DNA of 64,000 nt, from the NCBI RefSeq assembly GCF_003865135.1, contig NZ_BHZC01000001.1, positions 2,418,001 through 2,482,000 of the forward strand, read 5' to 3'. Within the stretch, counting starts at the first letter, position 1; every line of letters starts with the position of its first letter. Below the pieces are notes generated by a model, which did no database searches, was not told the origin of the DNA, and was given only the letters and a program-made list of their open reading frames with translations. This document shows positions 54,068 through 62,732 of the stretch, piece by piece. The translations under genes were made by a program, and so were the position numbers. The DNA is from Streptomyces chrestomyceticus JCM 4735. GTDB taxonomy: Bacteria > Actinomycetota > Actinomycetes > Streptomycetales > Streptomycetaceae.

Positions 54068-54616
54068 ATGGCAACCATGACCGACGCACACACCCACCTC
54101 GCCCACACCGCGGAACTCGACGCCCGTACCCGCGCCGCGGCCAAGGCACTCCTCCACGACGTCTTCGAGGGCGACCTGACCGAGGAGGACTGGGACCACG
54201 CACTGGGCGGCGTACACGCCCTGGTGTGGGAGGGCGACGAACTGATCGGCCACGCCTCCGTCGTACAGCGCCAGATGCTGCACGTCGGCCGCCCTCTGCG
54301 CTGCGGCTACGTGGAGGGCGTCGGCGTCCGCGCGGACCGGCGCGGCCGTGGCCACGGAGCCGCCATGATGACGGCCCTGGAACGGATCGTCCGCACCGCC
54401 TACGACCTGGGCGCCCTCAGCGCCTCCGAGGACGCCGCCGCCTTCTACGCGGCCCGCGGCTGGCACCTCTGGCAGGGCCCGTCCGCCGTCCTCTCCCCCA
54501 CCGGCCTGCAACTCACCAAGGAGGAGGACGGCGCTATCTACGTCCTGCAGGCCGGCGCCCCGCTGGATCTCACGGGGCAACTGGCCTGCGACTGGCGGAG
54601 CGGGGATGTCTGGTAG
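54068..54616 (+). CDS. GNAT acetyltransferase, aminoglycoside 2'-N-acetyltransferase (AAC(2')-I)-like
   Basis: This 182-residue protein matches the AAC(2')-I family along its length. LARTx-type substrate residues and the family blocks FEGDLTEEDWDHALGGVHAL, QRQMLHVGRPLRCGYVEGVG, VRADRRGRGHGAAMM (acetyl-CoA motif A), YDLGALSASEDAAAFYAARG and the closing CDWRSGDVW are all present and in order. In mycobacteria these enzymes acetylate the 2'-amine of aminoglycosides such as gentamicin and tobramycin, with other native roles proposed. The ATG at 54068 (or 54077) starts the gene, which stands alone on the plus strand. Resistance activity is an inference from the family. Confidence 0.85.
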   Translation: MATMTDAHTHLAHTAELDARTRAAAKALLHDVFEGDLTEEDWDHALGGVHALVWEGDELIGHASVVQRQMLHVGRPLRCGYVEGVGVRADRRGRGHGAAMMTALERIVRTAYDLGALSASEDAAAFYAARGWHLWQGPSAVLSPTGLQLTKEEDGAIYVLQAGAPLDLTGQLACDWRSGDVW

Positions 54617-54718
54617 CCGGATCTCGGGAGCGGGGGACGCCTGATGACGGTTCCGGGCCGGTGATGCGGTCCGTGCGCCGATGCGGTCCCTGCCGACGGG
54701 CGGCCGGAGACCCGCTCG

Positions 54719-56479
54719 TCAGGTCCGAGCCAGGTTCCTGGTGATTCCCGCGATCACCGTCGTGGCCAGAACCCACCCTGCCAGCACGGCTGCCCAGGCC
54801 ACCCACTGCCCCGCCCCCTGAGGGACGAACGCACGTTGCTGCCCCAGGTCGAGCACCGGTAGGAACACATCCGCCGCGTAGGCCACCGCCGAAAAGTGCG
54901 GAGTACCCTCTCCGGTGGCACGCTTCGGCGGATGGAGCGCGAAGAAGACGGCCGTTGCCGCGATTCCGCTCCCTAGCCACCCGAGAGCACGCAGCGGGCG
55001 GTATCCGTAACCGACAGTGGCGTCCTGCAGTCGTCCCCACAGTTTCGCCGGCAGACGCAGCGTGTCCCGCCGGTGCCGCTGTTTCGCCAGCAGTACGGTG
55101 CGGGCGTCCTCGTCGTGTCCGATACGCCGGTAGTAGGCCGCCAGCTGTTCGTAACACCATGGCTGGTAACAGGTTCGGCCGTGCCGGATCCACGCGATGC
55201 GGTCGCGGGCAGGCCGGTAGGGGGCGAGCACGACGTACCGGGCCCGGTCCAGGTCGAGGCTCTCCGGCCGGAAGCCGGCATCGTCGTGGATCGTCTCGAC
55301 CGTGGCTCCCGCCAGGGAGACAACACCCGGTGCGGACCGGAGCCGGTCGAGGAAGAACTCGCGCACCTCAGCATTCGTGCAGGTGAGCACCATGGGCTCG
55401 CCGCCGCCCAGGTCGGCTCCCCGGAAGGAGAGGCGACCCGCGACGCGACAGCCCGACAGCTCGACACCACCGACCGCGCTGAATCCGTCGCCGCACGTGA
55501 GATCTCCCGCCACCGTCATGTGCGGCGCCCTGAGCGCGGCACCTCGACGGTTGACGAGCTTCCCGCCTTCCAGCTCGACGCCCGCTCCGATCGTCGCGCC
55601 GTACAGGTTCACCCCGCCTTCGGCCACCATGCCGCCACGGCTGTAAAGCCCGCCTCCGACCTTCGCGTTGGGAGCATTGAGCGCCCACCCGTCGGTGTTC
55701 GTCAGCCGGGTCGCGTTCAGCCAGAACTGTCCGCCGATTTCCGCCCCGAATACGTTGACGCCACCCGCGAACACCGCGTTGCGGCATGTCAGGTCCGATG
55801 CGACGACCAGGTTGGGGGCTCGGAGTGCGAAGCCGCGTGAGTTGACGAGCCTGGCACCGTCCAGTTCAAAACCCGCTCCTACTGACGCGCCGTACAGGTT
55901 CACACCGCCGTGCGCGGTGAATCCGCCGCCGCAGTACAGTCCCCCCGAGACCACCATGTCCGGCGCGTCGAGGGCGTACCCGTCAGCGCAGGTGAGCCGG
56001 GCGCCGACCAACCACAGTCGTCCCTCCACACGTGCCCCGAAGAGCTCGATTCTGTCCGCGGTGACGTGGCTGAGCATCAGGTCGCCTCTGGCGATCACAC
56101 CGTAAGCGTCCACTCCGGGGATCCGCGAACCTCGGAACGACAGGGAGAGCACCTCGGCGTGGGCCATGTCCACGGGCTCGTCGAAGTAGCAGTTCTCAAG
56201 GAGCAACGAGCATTCGGCTCTGAGATGCCGTAAGCCGAGTGCTCCCGTGATCCTTGCCCCGTTCAGGTGCAAGGCGGTTGTTCCTCCGGACGCCTCGCGC
56301 ACCCCGTGAAGCAGGGCGGTGAGTGCCGCTGCCCGGATCCGGCGCTCAGGCCCCCACTCGGTCGCCCGCCGGACGTCGGTGCGTGCATCGCGGCCTTCTG
56401 CCAGGTCGAGTTGGCCACCCTCGGTGAAGGCTGTCCACAGTCGACGCTCGGAGGGGTTCAGATCTTCCGGTACGCGCAT
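54719..56479 (-). CDS. Repeat-rich beta-solenoid-like membrane protein
   Basis: This is a 586-residue protein. After a helical N-terminal 80 residues (LNPSERRLWTAFTEGGQLDL), residues about 85-400 are made of beta-strand repeats. Three near-identical units of 48-49 residues begin GGVNLYGASVGAGFELDGAR, GGVNVFGAEIGGQFWLNATR and GGVNLYGATIGAGVELEGGK, suggesting a right-handed beta-helix or bactofilin-like solenoid. A helical segment follows (YEQLAAYYRRIGHDEDARTV), then three membrane helices at the C-terminus (LGWLGSGIAATAVFFAL, WVAWAAVLAGWVLATTVIAG). Relatives in Streptomyces are annotated as membrane-associated oxidoreductases, which I cannot support from motifs. The ATG at 56479 has GGGAG six bases upstream. 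A terminator separates it from kdpC. Confidence 0.8.
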   Translation of the reverse strand: MRVPEDLNPSERRLWTAFTEGGQLDLAEGRDARTDVRRATEWGPERRIRAAALTALLHGVREASGGTTALHLNGARITGALGLRHLRAECSLLLENCYFDEPVDMAHAEVLSLSFRGSRIPGVDAYGVIARGDLMLSHVTADRIELFGARVEGRLWLVGARLTCADGYALDAPDMVVSGGLYCGGGFTAHGGVNLYGASVGAGFELDGARLVNSRGFALRAPNLVVASDLTCRNAVFAGGVNVFGAEIGGQFWLNATRLTNTDGWALNAPNAKVGGGLYSRGGMVAEGGVNLYGATIGAGVELEGGKLVNRRGAALRAPHMTVAGDLTCGDGFSAVGGVELSGCRVAGRLSFRGADLGGGEPMVLTCTNAEVREFFLDRLRSAPGVVSLAGATVETIHDDAGFRPESLDLDRARYVVLAPYRPARDRIAWIRHGRTCYQPWCYEQLAAYYRRIGHDEDARTVLLAKQRHRRDTLRLPAKLWGRLQDATVGYGYRPLRALGWLGSGIAATAVFFALHPPKRATGEGTPHFSAVAYAADVFLPVLDLGQQRAFVPQGAGQWVAWAAVLAGWVLATTVIAGITRNLART

Positions 56480-56537
56480 CCAGGCTCCCTCACCACACGT
56501 TCCCGAACCCGTACAGCTGTACAGGAAGAAATCGGAA

Positions 56538-56570
56538 ACCGGCCCCTGAATGCGGGATTCAGGGGCCGGT
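56538..56570 (-). terminator. Terminator of the kdp operon
   Basis: ACCGGCCCCTGAAT (56538-56551) pairs perfectly with 56557-56570 around a 5-nt loop, 26 nt beyond the kdpC stop codon. Confidence 0.8.
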
Positions 56571-56595
56571 CGAGCAGATCGGGCAAGCGGCGAGG

Positions 56596-57255
56596 TCAGG
56601 ACTTGCCGAGCAGATCCCTCACCCCCATGTTCAACCTCAGCACATTCACCCGAGGCTCCCCCATGAGCCCCAGCACCCGCCCCTCCACGCTGTCCTGCAC
56701 CAGGCGTTCGACCTTGGCGCGGTCCAGGTGGTTCTCCTTTGCCACCCGGGTGACCTGGAGTTCGGCGTAGGCCGGGGAGATGTCCGGGTCGAGGCCGGAG
56801 CCGGAGGAGGTGACGGCGTCGGCGGGGACCCGGGACTCGGGGACGCCGTAGGTTTCGGCGACCCACTTCTTGCGTTCCTGGACGGCGGCGATCAGGTCGG
56901 TGTTGGTGGCGCCCTGGTTGGTGGCGCCGGAGACCTGGAGGTCGTACTGGGGGTTGACGCCGTTGGTCTTGTTGCTGCCCAGGCCCGCGGACGGGCGGGG
57001 CTGGAAGTAGCGGAGGTCGGGGATCGGGTTGCCCTTGGCGTCGGTGCCCTTGTCGTAGCGCTGGCCGAGGAGTTCGGAGCCGACGGCCTTGCCGTTCTGG
57101 CGTACCTCGGAGCCGTTGGCCTTGTCGTGGAAGGCGGCCTGGGCGACGCCGGTGACCACCAGGGGGTAGAGCACGCCGCAGACCACGGTCAGGACGAGCA
57201 GGGCGCGCAGGCCGGCGCCGAGGAGGCGGGCGGTGTTGCGTACCGAGTTGTTCAT
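56596..57255 (-). CDS. kdpC: KdpC, accessory subunit of the K+-transporting ATPase
   Basis: This 219-residue protein has one N-terminal membrane helix (LRALLVLTVVCGVLYPLVVT) and an extracytoplasmic domain. It includes GSELLGQRYDKGT, YFQPRPSA, SSGSGLDPDISPAYAELQ and VNVLRLNMGVRDLL, the conserved KdpC blocks. It stabilises the KdpA-KdpB complex and supports high-affinity K+ uptake. It starts 7 nt after kdpB and ends the operon before a terminator. The length is typical for actinobacteria. Confidence 0.96.
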   Translation of the reverse strand: MNNSVRNTARLLGAGLRALLVLTVVCGVLYPLVVTGVAQAAFHDKANGSEVRQNGKAVGSELLGQRYDKGTDAKGNPIPDLRYFQPRPSAGLGSNKTNGVNPQYDLQVSGATNQGATNTDLIAAVQERKKWVAETYGVPESRVPADAVTSSGSGLDPDISPAYAELQVTRVAKENHLDRAKVERLVQDSVEGRVLGLMGEPRVNVLRLNMGVRDLLGKS

Positions 57256-57262
57256 GAGGAAG

Positions 57263-59419
57263 TCACCCGATCCCGGGGATCGCAGAGATGAGCAGGTCGA
57301 TGAGTTTGATGCCGATGAAGGGGGCGATCAGGCCGCCGAGTCCGTAGATGCCGAGGTTGCGGCGGAGCATCCGGTCGGCGCTCACCGGGCGGTAGCGCAC
57401 GCCCTTGAGGGCCAGCGGTACGAGCGCGACGATGATCAGCGCGTTGAAGATGATCGCGGACAGGATCGCGGTCTGCGAGCTGTGCAGCCGCATGATGTTG
57501 AGGGTGTCCAGGCCCGGGTAGGCCACCGCGAACATCGCCGGGATGATCGCGAAGTACTTCGCGACGTCGTTGGCGATCGAGAAGGTGGTCAGCGCGCCCC
57601 GGGTGATCAGCAACTGCTTGCCGATCTCGACGATCTCGATGAGCTTGGTCGGGTTGGAGTCCAGGTCGACCATGTTCCCGGCCTCCTTGGCGGCGGAGGT
57701 GCCGGTGTTCATGGCGACGCCGACGTCCGCCTGGGCCAGGGCCGGGGCGTCGTTGGTGCCGTCGCCGGTCATGGCGACCAGCTTGCCGCCCGCCTGCTCG
57801 CGCTTGATCAGCGCCATCTTGTCCTCGGGGGTGGCTTCCGCGAGGAAGTCGTCCACGCCCGCCTCGTCGGCGATGGCCTTGGCCGTCAGCGGGTTGTCGC
57901 CCGTGATCATGACGGTCTTGATGCCCATCTTGCGCAGTTCGACGAAGCGTTCGCGCATGCCGTCCTTGACGACGTCCTTGAGGTGGATGACGCCGAGCGC
58001 GCGGGCGCCCCGCTCGTCCTCCAGGGCGACCAGCAGCGGCGTGCCGCCGGCCTCGGAGATGCCGTTGGCCAGCCGGTCGGCGTCGTCGGGGACGGTGCCG
58101 CCCTGCTCCCGCACCCAGGCGATGACCGAACCGGTCGCGCCCTTGCGGACCTTGCGTACGGTGCCGTGCTCGGTGACGTCCACGCCCGACATGCGGGTCT
58201 GGGCGGTGAAGGGCACCCACTCGGCCTCGGCCAGTTCGCCCTGGTGGCGTTCGCGCAGGCCGTACTTCTCCTTGGCCAGCACGACGATGGAGCGGCCTTC
58301 GGGGGTCTCGTCGGCGAGCGAGGAAAGCTGGGCGGCGTCCGCCACCTCGGCCTCGGTCACGCCCTTGACGGGGACGAACTCGGCGGCCTGGCGGTTGCCG
58401 AGGGTGATGGTGCCGGTCTTGTCGAGCAGCAGCGTGGAGACGTCGCCGGCGGCCTCGACGGCGCGCCCGGACATCGCCAGCACGTTGCGCTGGACCAGGC
58501 GGTCCATGCCCGCGATGCCGATGGCCGACAGCAGCGCGCCGATCGTCGTCGGGATCAGGCAGACCAGCAGCGCCAGCAGTACGATCATGGGCTGCTCGGC
58601 GCCCGCGTAGATCGCGAACGGCTGGAGGGTGACCACGGCCAGCAGGAAGACGATGGTCAGCGAGGCGAGCAGGATGTTCAGCGCGATCTCGTTCGGCGTC
58701 TTCTGCCGGGCGGCGCCCTCGACCAGGTTGATCATCCGGTCGATGAAGGTCTCGCCGGGCTTCGTCGTGATCTTGATGACGATGCGGTCGGAGAGCACCT
58801 TCGTACCGCCGGTCACCGCGGACCGGTCGCCGCCGGACTCGCGGATCACCGGGGCCGACTCGCCCGTGATGGCGGACTCGTCGACCGAGGCGACGCCTTC
58901 GACGACGTCGCCGTCGCCCGGGATGATGTCGCCGGCCTCGCAGACGACGAGGTCGCCGATGCGCAGCTCCGTGCCGGGCACCCGCTCCTCCGCCGTGCCG
59001 TTCAGCCGCCGGGCCACGGTGTCCGTCTTGGCCTTGCGCAGCGTGTCCGCCTGGGCCTTGCCGCGGCCCTCGGCGACCGCCTCCGCCAGGTTGGCGAAGA
59101 TCACGGTGAGCCAGAGCCAGACGGCGATGGCCCAGCCGAACCAGTCCGCGGGGGACGCGACGGCGAAGCAGGTGGTCAGGACCGATCCGACCTCGACCAC
59201 GAACATCACCGGGGATTTGATCATCACCCGGGGGTCCAGCTTGCGCAGCGCGTCCGGCAGCGACTTGACCAGTTGCTTGGGGTCGAAGAGCCCGCCGCCG
59301 ACGCGGCCGCCGTCCGGCGGGTGCCCGCCGGGTACGTCCTGGTGGGGCGCGCGGGTCGGGGTTGCGGTGGACATGGAGCGGCGCTCCTCTTGCTGTACGT
59401 CGTTCACATCGGTGGTCAT
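57263..59419 (-). CDS. kdpB: KdpB, P-type ATPase subunit of the K+ pump
   Basis: This 718-residue type IA P-type ATPase has the phosphorylation motif [14 protein letters not shown], the dephosphorylation motif [16 protein letters not shown], the hinge [20 protein letters not shown] and about seven membrane helices. The first 40 residues form a disordered Gly/Pro extension ([20 protein letters not shown]). The start at 59419 overlaps the kdpA stop by 4 bp (ATGA). The reading frame is open much further upstream inside kdpA, but only this start fits the family. It hydrolyses ATP to drive K+ through KdpA. Confidence 0.97.
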   Translation of the reverse strand: MTTDVNDVQQEERRSMSTATPTRAPHQDVPGGHPPDGGRVGGGLFDPKQLVKSLPDALRKLDPRVMIKSPVMFVVEVGSVLTTCFAVASPADWFGWAIAVWLWLTVIFANLAEAVAEGRGKAQADTLRKAKTDTVARRLNGTAEERVPGTELRIGDLVVCEAGDIIPGDGDVVEGVASVDESAITGESAPVIRESGGDRSAVTGGTKVLSDRIVIKITTKPGETFIDRMINLVEGAARQKTPNEIALNILLASLTIVFLLAVVTLQPFAIYAGAEQPMIVLLALLVCLIPTTIGALLSAIGIAGMDRLVQRNVLAMSGRAVEAAGDVSTLLLDKTGTITLGNRQAAEFVPVKGVTEAEVADAAQLSSLADETPEGRSIVVLAKEKYGLRERHQGELAEAEWVPFTAQTRMSGVDVTEHGTVRKVRKGATGSVIAWVREQGGTVPDDADRLANGISEAGGTPLLVALEDERGARALGVIHLKDVVKDGMRERFVELRKMGIKTVMITGDNPLTAKAIADEAGVDDFLAEATPEDKMALIKREQAGGKLVAMTGDGTNDAPALAQADVGVAMNTGTSAAKEAGNMVDLDSNPTKLIEIVEIGKQLLITRGALTTFSIANDVAKYFAIIPAMFAVAYPGLDTLNIMRLHSSQTAILSAIIFNALIIVALVPLALKGVRYRPVSADRMLRRNLGIYGLGGLIAPFIGIKLIDLLISAIPGIG

Positions 59420-61092
59420 GACAGCCCTTCCGCGATCGGGCCGAGGGCCAGCGCCGGGAAGTACGTCAGGCCGGTGATGATCAGAATCGTGCCGACCAGC
59501 AGTCCCGCGAAGAGCGGCTTCTCGGTACGGAGCGTGCCCGCCGTCTCCGGCACCGGCTGCTGCTCGGCGAGCGAGCCGGCCAGGGCGAGGACGAACACCA
59601 TCGGCAGGAAGCGGCCCAGCAGCATCGCCAGCCCGATCGTGGTGTTGTACCAGGGGGTGTTCGCGTTCAGGCCGCCGAAGGCCGAGCCGTTGTTGTTGGC
59701 GCCGGAGGTGAAGGCGTACAGCACCTCGGAGAAGCCGTGCGACCCGGCGCCCAGCGCCTTGGTGTTGAGCATCGAGCCCAGCGCGTCCGGCAGCACCATC
59801 GAGACGGCGGTGAAGCCGAGCACCAGGGTCGGGGTGACGAGGATGTAGCAGGCCGCGAGCTTGATCTCGCGGGTGCCGAGCTTCTTGCCGAGGTACTCGG
59901 GGGTACGGCCCACCATCAGGCCCGCGAGGAACACCGCGATCACGGCCATCACGAGCATGCCGTACAGGCCGGAGCCGACGCCGCCGGGCGCGATCTCGCC
60001 GAGCATCATGCCCAGCAGTTGGATGCCGCCGCCGAAGGCCGTGAAGGAGTCGTGGAAGCCGTCCACGGCGCCGGTCGAGGTGAGGGTGGTGGCGACCGAG
60101 AAGATCGACGAGCCGCCGATGCCGAAGCGGTTCTCCTTGCCCTCCATCGCGGCACCCGCCGCCTGGAGCGCCGGGCCGCCGTGCGCGAACTCGGTCCACA
60201 TCATCAGGGCGGTGAAGCCGAGCCAGATGACGCCCATCGTGGCCAGGATCGCGTAGCCCTGCCGTACGTTGCCGACGAGCCGACCGAAGGTACGGGTCAG
60301 CGCGAACGGGATGACCAGGATGAGGAAGACCTCGAAGAGGTTGGTGAAGCCGTTCGGGTTCTCGAAGGGGTGGGCCGAGTTGGCGTTGAAGTAGCCGCCG
60401 CCGTTGGTGCCCAGCTCCTTGATGACCTCCTGGGAGGCGACCGCGCCGCCGTTGGTCTGCTGGGTGCCGCCCAGGAACTGCCCGACCTCGTGGATGCCGG
60501 AGAAGTTCTGGATGGCGCCGCACGCGACGAGGACGAGCGCGCCGACCACGGCGATCGGTATCAGGATGCGCACGGTGCCGCGTACCAGGTCGGCCCAGAA
60601 GTTGCCCAGGTCGCCGGTGCGGGTGCGGGCGAAGCCGCGGACGAGGGCGATCGCGACGGCCATGCCGGTCGCGGCCGAGACGAAGTTCTGCACCGCCAGG
60701 CCGGCCGTCTGCACGACGTGGCCCATGGCCTGTTCACCGCTGTACGACTGCCAGTTGGTGTTCGCGACGAACGACGCCGCCGTGTTGAACGCCTGGTCCG
60801 GGCTGATCGACGCGAAGCCGAGCGACAGGGGCAGGCTGCCCTGGAGCCGCTGCAGCAGGTAGAGGAAGAGCACACCGGCGAGCGAGAAGGCCAGGACCCC
60901 GCGCAGGTACGCGGGCCAGCGCATCTGCGCGTCCGGGTCGGCACCGATGCAGCGGTAGATCACCTTTTCGACGCGCAGGTGCTTGCGCGAGCTGTACATG
61001 GCGGCCATGTGGTCGCCGAGGGGACGGTACGCCAGGGCGAGCGCCGCGACGAGCGCGGTGAGCTGGAGCACGCCGGCCAGGATGGGGCTCAT
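59416..61092 (-). CDS. kdpA: KdpA, potassium-translocating subunit
   Basis: This 558-residue membrane protein has about ten helices and four selectivity-filter segments, including [40 protein letters not shown] and [20 protein letters not shown]. These are characteristic of KdpA within the superfamily of K+ transporters. The ATG at 61092 follows the kdpF stop by 8 nt. Length and filters are normal, so the pump is expected to function. All kdp structural genes are tightly linked in the order F-A-B-C. Confidence 0.97.
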   Translation of the reverse strand: MSPILAGVLQLTALVAALALAYRPLGDHMAAMYSSRKHLRVEKVIYRCIGADPDAQMRWPAYLRGVLAFSLAGVLFLYLLQRLQGSLPLSLGFASISPDQAFNTAASFVANTNWQSYSGEQAMGHVVQTAGLAVQNFVSAATGMAVAIALVRGFARTRTGDLGNFWADLVRGTVRILIPIAVVGALVLVACGAIQNFSGIHEVGQFLGGTQQTNGGAVASQEVIKELGTNGGGYFNANSAHPFENPNGFTNLFEVFLILVIPFALTRTFGRLVGNVRQGYAILATMGVIWLGFTALMMWTEFAHGGPALQAAGAAMEGKENRFGIGGSSIFSVATTLTSTGAVDGFHDSFTAFGGGIQLLGMMLGEIAPGGVGSGLYGMLVMAVIAVFLAGLMVGRTPEYLGKKLGTREIKLAACYILVTPTLVLGFTAVSMVLPDALGSMLNTKALGAGSHGFSEVLYAFTSGANNNGSAFGGLNANTPWYNTTIGLAMLLGRFLPMVFVLALAGSLAEQQPVPETAGTLRTEKPLFAGLLVGTILIITGLTYFPALALGPIAEGLS

Positions 61093-61100
61093 CGGGACGC

Positions 61101-61190
61101 TCAGAACCTCTCCGGGAAGACGAGGGCGAGGACCAGGTAGCCGAGCAGGGCGACCGCGACGATCAGCCCGACGACGTTCTCGACGGTCAC
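61101..61190 (-). CDS. kdpF: KdpF, small subunit of the K+-transporting ATPase
   Basis: This 29-residue single-helix peptide (GTG start, [20 protein letters not shown], ending VFPERF) matches KdpF, which stabilises the KdpABC complex in the membrane. The GTG at 61190 overlaps the stop of the preceding 27-codon ORF (GTGA). It lies 8 nt before kdpA. Confidence 0.9.
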   Translation of the reverse strand: MTVENVVGLIVAVALLGYLVLALVFPERF

Positions 61191-61270
61191 AGCCTCGTCA
61201 CCCCCTTGGCGACGAGGGCCACCAGCGCGAAGACCGCGAGCATGGTGACGACGAAGGCCACGTCGGCCAT
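61187..61270 (-). CDS. 27-residue membrane peptide at the head of the kdp operon
   Basis: The ATG at 61270 has a perfect AGGAG ribosome-binding site and opens [20 protein letters not shown], then AKGVTRL, a single hydrophobic helix with a basic end. Its TGA overlaps the kdpF GTG (GTGA), so the two are coupled. It resembles KdpF in size and could be a second KdpF-like subunit or a coupling leader peptide. The good ribosome-binding site and the overlap make it a real gene in my view. Confidence 0.75.
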   Translation of the reverse strand: MADVAFVVTMLAVFALVALVAKGVTRL

Positions 61271-61314
61271 CGGGTGCTCCTAGTGGGTTCGGTTGAACGG
61301 ACACCTAGAGCAAA

Positions 61315-61380
61315 CCGTCAACATGACCGTTTACGAACGCCGTTGACGCCTCCCTTACGGCCATTAGCGCCCCGTTGACG
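61315..61380 (-). promoter_or_regulatory. Repeated CCGTTGACG elements upstream of kdp, candidate KdpE sites
   Basis: CCGTTGACG occurs at 61340-61348 and 61372-61380, with the variant CCGTTTACG at 61327-61335 and an inverted CCGTCAAC at 61315-61322. They lie 45-110 bp before the first kdp ORF and in AT-richer sequence. KdpE binding is an inference from position. Confidence 0.5.
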
Positions 61381-61513
61381 ATTCTCATACGCTTACCGAT
61401 CTGACCTGCGGAAACGCCGATGGGCCGCATCCCCTCGCGAGGGGGCACGACCCATCGGGACGCGGGTTTCGAGCCGATCGGGCGCTCTTGGGGAGCGCCG
61501 GTGGCGGCACTGG

Positions 61514-62545
61514 TCAGGAGGACCAGAGCGACCGCATCAGCTCGCGGCGCTCCGCCGGAGCCTCGGCCCGTACAAAGGATTCCGAGGTGCCGCGGTGGAT
61601 GCAGTCGATGCCGTAGCGATGCAGCAGAGCGAGGTCTGTGCGCGCCGGCAGGGACGGGAGCAGCGCGCTCAAGCGATCGGGCGGCGCCGGGCAGTACGGC
61701 GCGTAGTCCAGCAGTTGACCGAGCGCCTGGCGGACGCACTGGTGCGAGGCATCACTCTTGGCTTCTATGAGCTCGGCGCCTTCGGCATCGTCGAGATAGA
61801 GGTCGCTGATGCCCGACCGGCAGTAGAAGCGATCGGCCGGTCCTCGCCCGCAGGACGCGAGGTGCTCCCGGTAGGCAGCCACCAGCCGGGCTTCCCGGCG
61901 GTCGACGATGATGAGCCGCCCGGTCCTCCGGTACGAAGTCGAGGAGGTGCGCATTTCCTCCGCCGCAGCCCGGCGGACGGCTTCGCGGGCCTCGTCCGCG
62001 GTCGGCGCGGGGACCGTTTCCGCGCAAGCCCGGCTGAAGAACAGACCAGAAGTGATCATGAAGGCGTCCAGAACGGCCTGCGCCTTGTCATCGCGCAGGA
62101 CCTTCAGTCCCGGGTGGGTGTGCTGCGGCTGGTAACCGAGCACGGCATTCAGTTCGGTGTACGGGATGTCCACCTCGGCCAGGTCCAGCACGGTGTAGAT
62201 GGTGTGCCAGCTGGGGTCGCCCTGCTTCGGGGGCCATAAGAGATCGGCCAGTTCGGCGTTGCGGAAGATCGCCCCGATCTCCCCCACCGCCCGCACCTTG
62301 TTCTGCCCGGTGAACAACACGATGTCGCCGGGCACGACATCGCGCAGCTTCGCGTCGTGCTTGGGCACCGCGCCCCAGAAACACGCCGTGCCTTCCGGAT
62401 GGGCAGCCTGCAGCCGGGCGCGCTGATCTGCGGTCAGCGCATGGGCGTACCTGTCGTCGGCGAAGGCCACGGGCTGGTCGACGGTGTCGGACCAGTGGCG
62501 ACGCGTCGCTGAACTCCCGTAGGAAGGCGATATGAGAACGCGCAC
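61514..62545 (-). CDS. Putative modification-dependent nuclease: EVE/PUA-like domain fused to PD-(D/E)XK nuclease domain
   Basis: This 343-residue protein has two domains. Residues about 18-165 resemble an EVE/PUA-type base-reading domain (HWSDTVDQPVAF, TACFWGAVPKHDAKLRDVVP, GDIVLFTGQNKVRAVGEIGA, IFRNAELADLLW), of the kind found at the front of modified-DNA restriction enzymes. Residues about 205-345 carry a PD-(D/E)XK pattern: D248 in SGISDLYLDD, E261 and K263 in ELIEAKS, then QALGQLLDYA with Q277 and Y281. Together they suggest a restriction enzyme that recognises modified DNA, or an RNA or DNA quality-control nuclease. The GTG at 62545 has GGAGGAAG upstream, and that site is buried in a 15-bp hairpin. 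No methyltransferase gene adjoins it. The fold assignments are by eye. Confidence 0.65.
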   Translation of the reverse strand: MRVLISPSYGSSATRRHWSDTVDQPVAFADDRYAHALTADQRARLQAAHPEGTACFWGAVPKHDAKLRDVVPGDIVLFTGQNKVRAVGEIGAIFRNAELADLLWPPKQGDPSWHTIYTVLDLAEVDIPYTELNAVLGYQPQHTHPGLKVLRDDKAQAVLDAFMITSGLFFSRACAETVPAPTADEAREAVRRAAAEEMRTSSTSYRRTGRLIIVDRREARLVAAYREHLASCGRGPADRFYCRSGISDLYLDDAEGAELIEAKSDASHQCVRQALGQLLDYAPYCPAPPDRLSALLPSLPARTDLALLHRYGIDCIHRGTSESFVRAEAPAERRELMRSLWSS

Positions 62546-62551
62546 GGAAGT

Positions 62552-62611
62552 GCTTCCTCCGATTCGGAATCCGGGAGGGCGGGCGAACACCGCCCTCGAA
62601 TCGGAGGAAGC
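62552..62611 (-). promoter_or_regulatory. Hairpin burying the ribosome-binding site of the nuclease gene
   Basis: GCTTCCTCCGATTCG (62552-62566) and CGAATCGGAGGAAGC (62597-62611) are perfect 15-nt inverted repeats. An inner 8-bp stem (62575-62582 with 62590-62597) extends the fold. In the minus-strand mRNA the Shine-Dalgarno GGAGGAAG is in the 3' arm, 7 nt before the GTG start. Confidence 0.7.
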
Positions 62612-62664
62612 GTGGCACACGGGCCCCGTCCGCGACGTGGCGGAAGTGCTCCGGCGGCCCGTTA

Positions 62665-62709
62665 CGCACGTCGCTCCCGGAACCGCGACGGTTACGGGAG
62701 CGACGTGCG
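62665..62709 (-). terminator. Terminator of the dut/DUF3710 unit
   Basis: CGCACGTCGCTCCCG (62665-62679) pairs perfectly with 62695-62709. An inner AACC/GGTT extends the stem. It lies 24 nt beyond the DUF3710 stop codon and isolates the nuclease gene. Confidence 0.8.
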
Positions 62710-62732
62710 GGTGCGCCGGAAGACGCCGCGCG

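Noticed and set aside
57263..60523. KdpB frame extended 368 codons upstream into kdpA
   Set aside because: The extension is the out-of-frame image of kdpA. The KdpB family starts at the ATGA overlap at 59419.
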